In this document: piece after piece, positions 6,107 to 6,284 of the stretch
Position numbering within the stretch: the first letter of the stretch is position 1
How the letters are laid out: the number at the start of each line of letters is the position of its first letter
Notes under the pieces: generated by a model
Database searches by the model: none
Seen by the model: only the letters and a program-made list of their open reading frames with translations
What the model was told of the DNA's origin: nothing
Assembly (NCBI GenBank): GCA_030017825.1
Contig: JASEGW010000092.1
Coordinates: 1 to 6,284, forward strand
DNA length: 6,284 nucleotides
Source of the DNA: a bacterium
GTDB lineage: Bacteria > UBA9089 > JAHJRX01
Reading direction: 5' to 3'
Made by a program: the position numbers and the translations under genes

Positions 6107-6136
6107 AATATAATAAATTGCAATTTAATCTTACAA
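6107..6136 (-). promoter_or_regulatory. Possible sigma-70-type promoter upstream of cutA
   Basis: On the minus strand TTGTAA (6131-6136) is followed after 18 bases by TATATT (6107-6112, five of six matches to the -10 consensus), leaving room for a leader of about 70 bases before cutA. The region is very AT-rich, so chance matches are common. The position upstream of the first gene of the set is the main support. Confidence 0.25.
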
Positions 6137-6209
6137 ACATTATTAACATGTTTATAGTTACAATAAACACAAAACTGAAAATTAAAAACTTTAAGCTCTG
6201 ATAAGTTGC

Positions 6210-6265
6210 ATTTAAGTACTTAAGCATAAGTTTTCGGTATTTGATCTGGGTATTTTAAGTCCGAA
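6210..6265 (-). repeat. Right copy of the ~57-bp inverted repeat
   Basis: Inverted partner of 43-99, sharing the 16-base identical core at 6231-6246. This copy includes a perfect palindrome TTAAGTACTTAA (6212-6223) and a small hairpin ACTTA-agca-TAAGT (6218-6231). Lies upstream of cutA, beyond the possible promoter. Confidence 0.85.
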
Positions 6266-6284
6266 TCTCCGTTTTCACGAGGAC

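Overview
All seven genes in this AT-rich window lie on the minus strand, so transcription runs from high to low coordinates: cutA, a J-domain/HEAT-repeat protein, wtpA, wtpB, wtpC, moaA, mobA. The host looks like an anaerobic bacterium of low GC content. There are good Shine-Dalgarno sequences, a TTG start, a Sec signal peptide on the binding protein, radical-SAM molybdopterin synthesis and a WtpA-type tungstate/molybdate importer. I cannot name the lineage from this sequence. The WtpABC type is best known from archaea but also occurs in anaerobic bacteria. The two window edges carry copies of one repeat, which is typical of a metagenome contig that broke at repeats.

Layout. Positions 1-127 hold no gene, only short TTTCGGATTT repeats and the left copy of a ~57-bp inverted repeat. 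mobA (128-703) and moaA (707-1684) are tightly coupled, with only three bases between them. The 154-bp gap 1685-1838 contains a hairpin-forming repeat. wtpC and wtpB (1839-3679) overlap by ATGA. The 120-bp gap before wtpA carries a half copy of the hairpin repeat and an 18-bp tandem duplication that copies the wtpB start site. wtpA spans 3800-4792. The J-HEAT gene (4897-5709) and cutA (5716-6030) are separated by six bases. Positions 6031-6284 hold a possible promoter and the right copy of the ~57-bp inverted repeat.

How the genes fit together. WtpA captures tungstate or molybdate outside the membrane, WtpB is the channel and WtpC the ATPase. MoaA starts pterin cofactor synthesis from GTP, and MobA adds GMP to the finished metal cofactor. 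The five genes therefore link oxyanion uptake with the first and last steps of Mo/W cofactor synthesis. The MobA step points to bis-MGD enzymes such as formate dehydrogenases of the DMSO reductase family, none of which is encoded here. cutA and the J-HEAT gene form a separate upstream pair whose link to the cofactor genes is only positional.

I find no clear new multi-gene system. The best candidates for a second look are the repeats (the edge inverted repeat, the 23-bp inverted pair around wtpBC, and the duplicated wtpB start) and the J-HEAT protein of unknown function.
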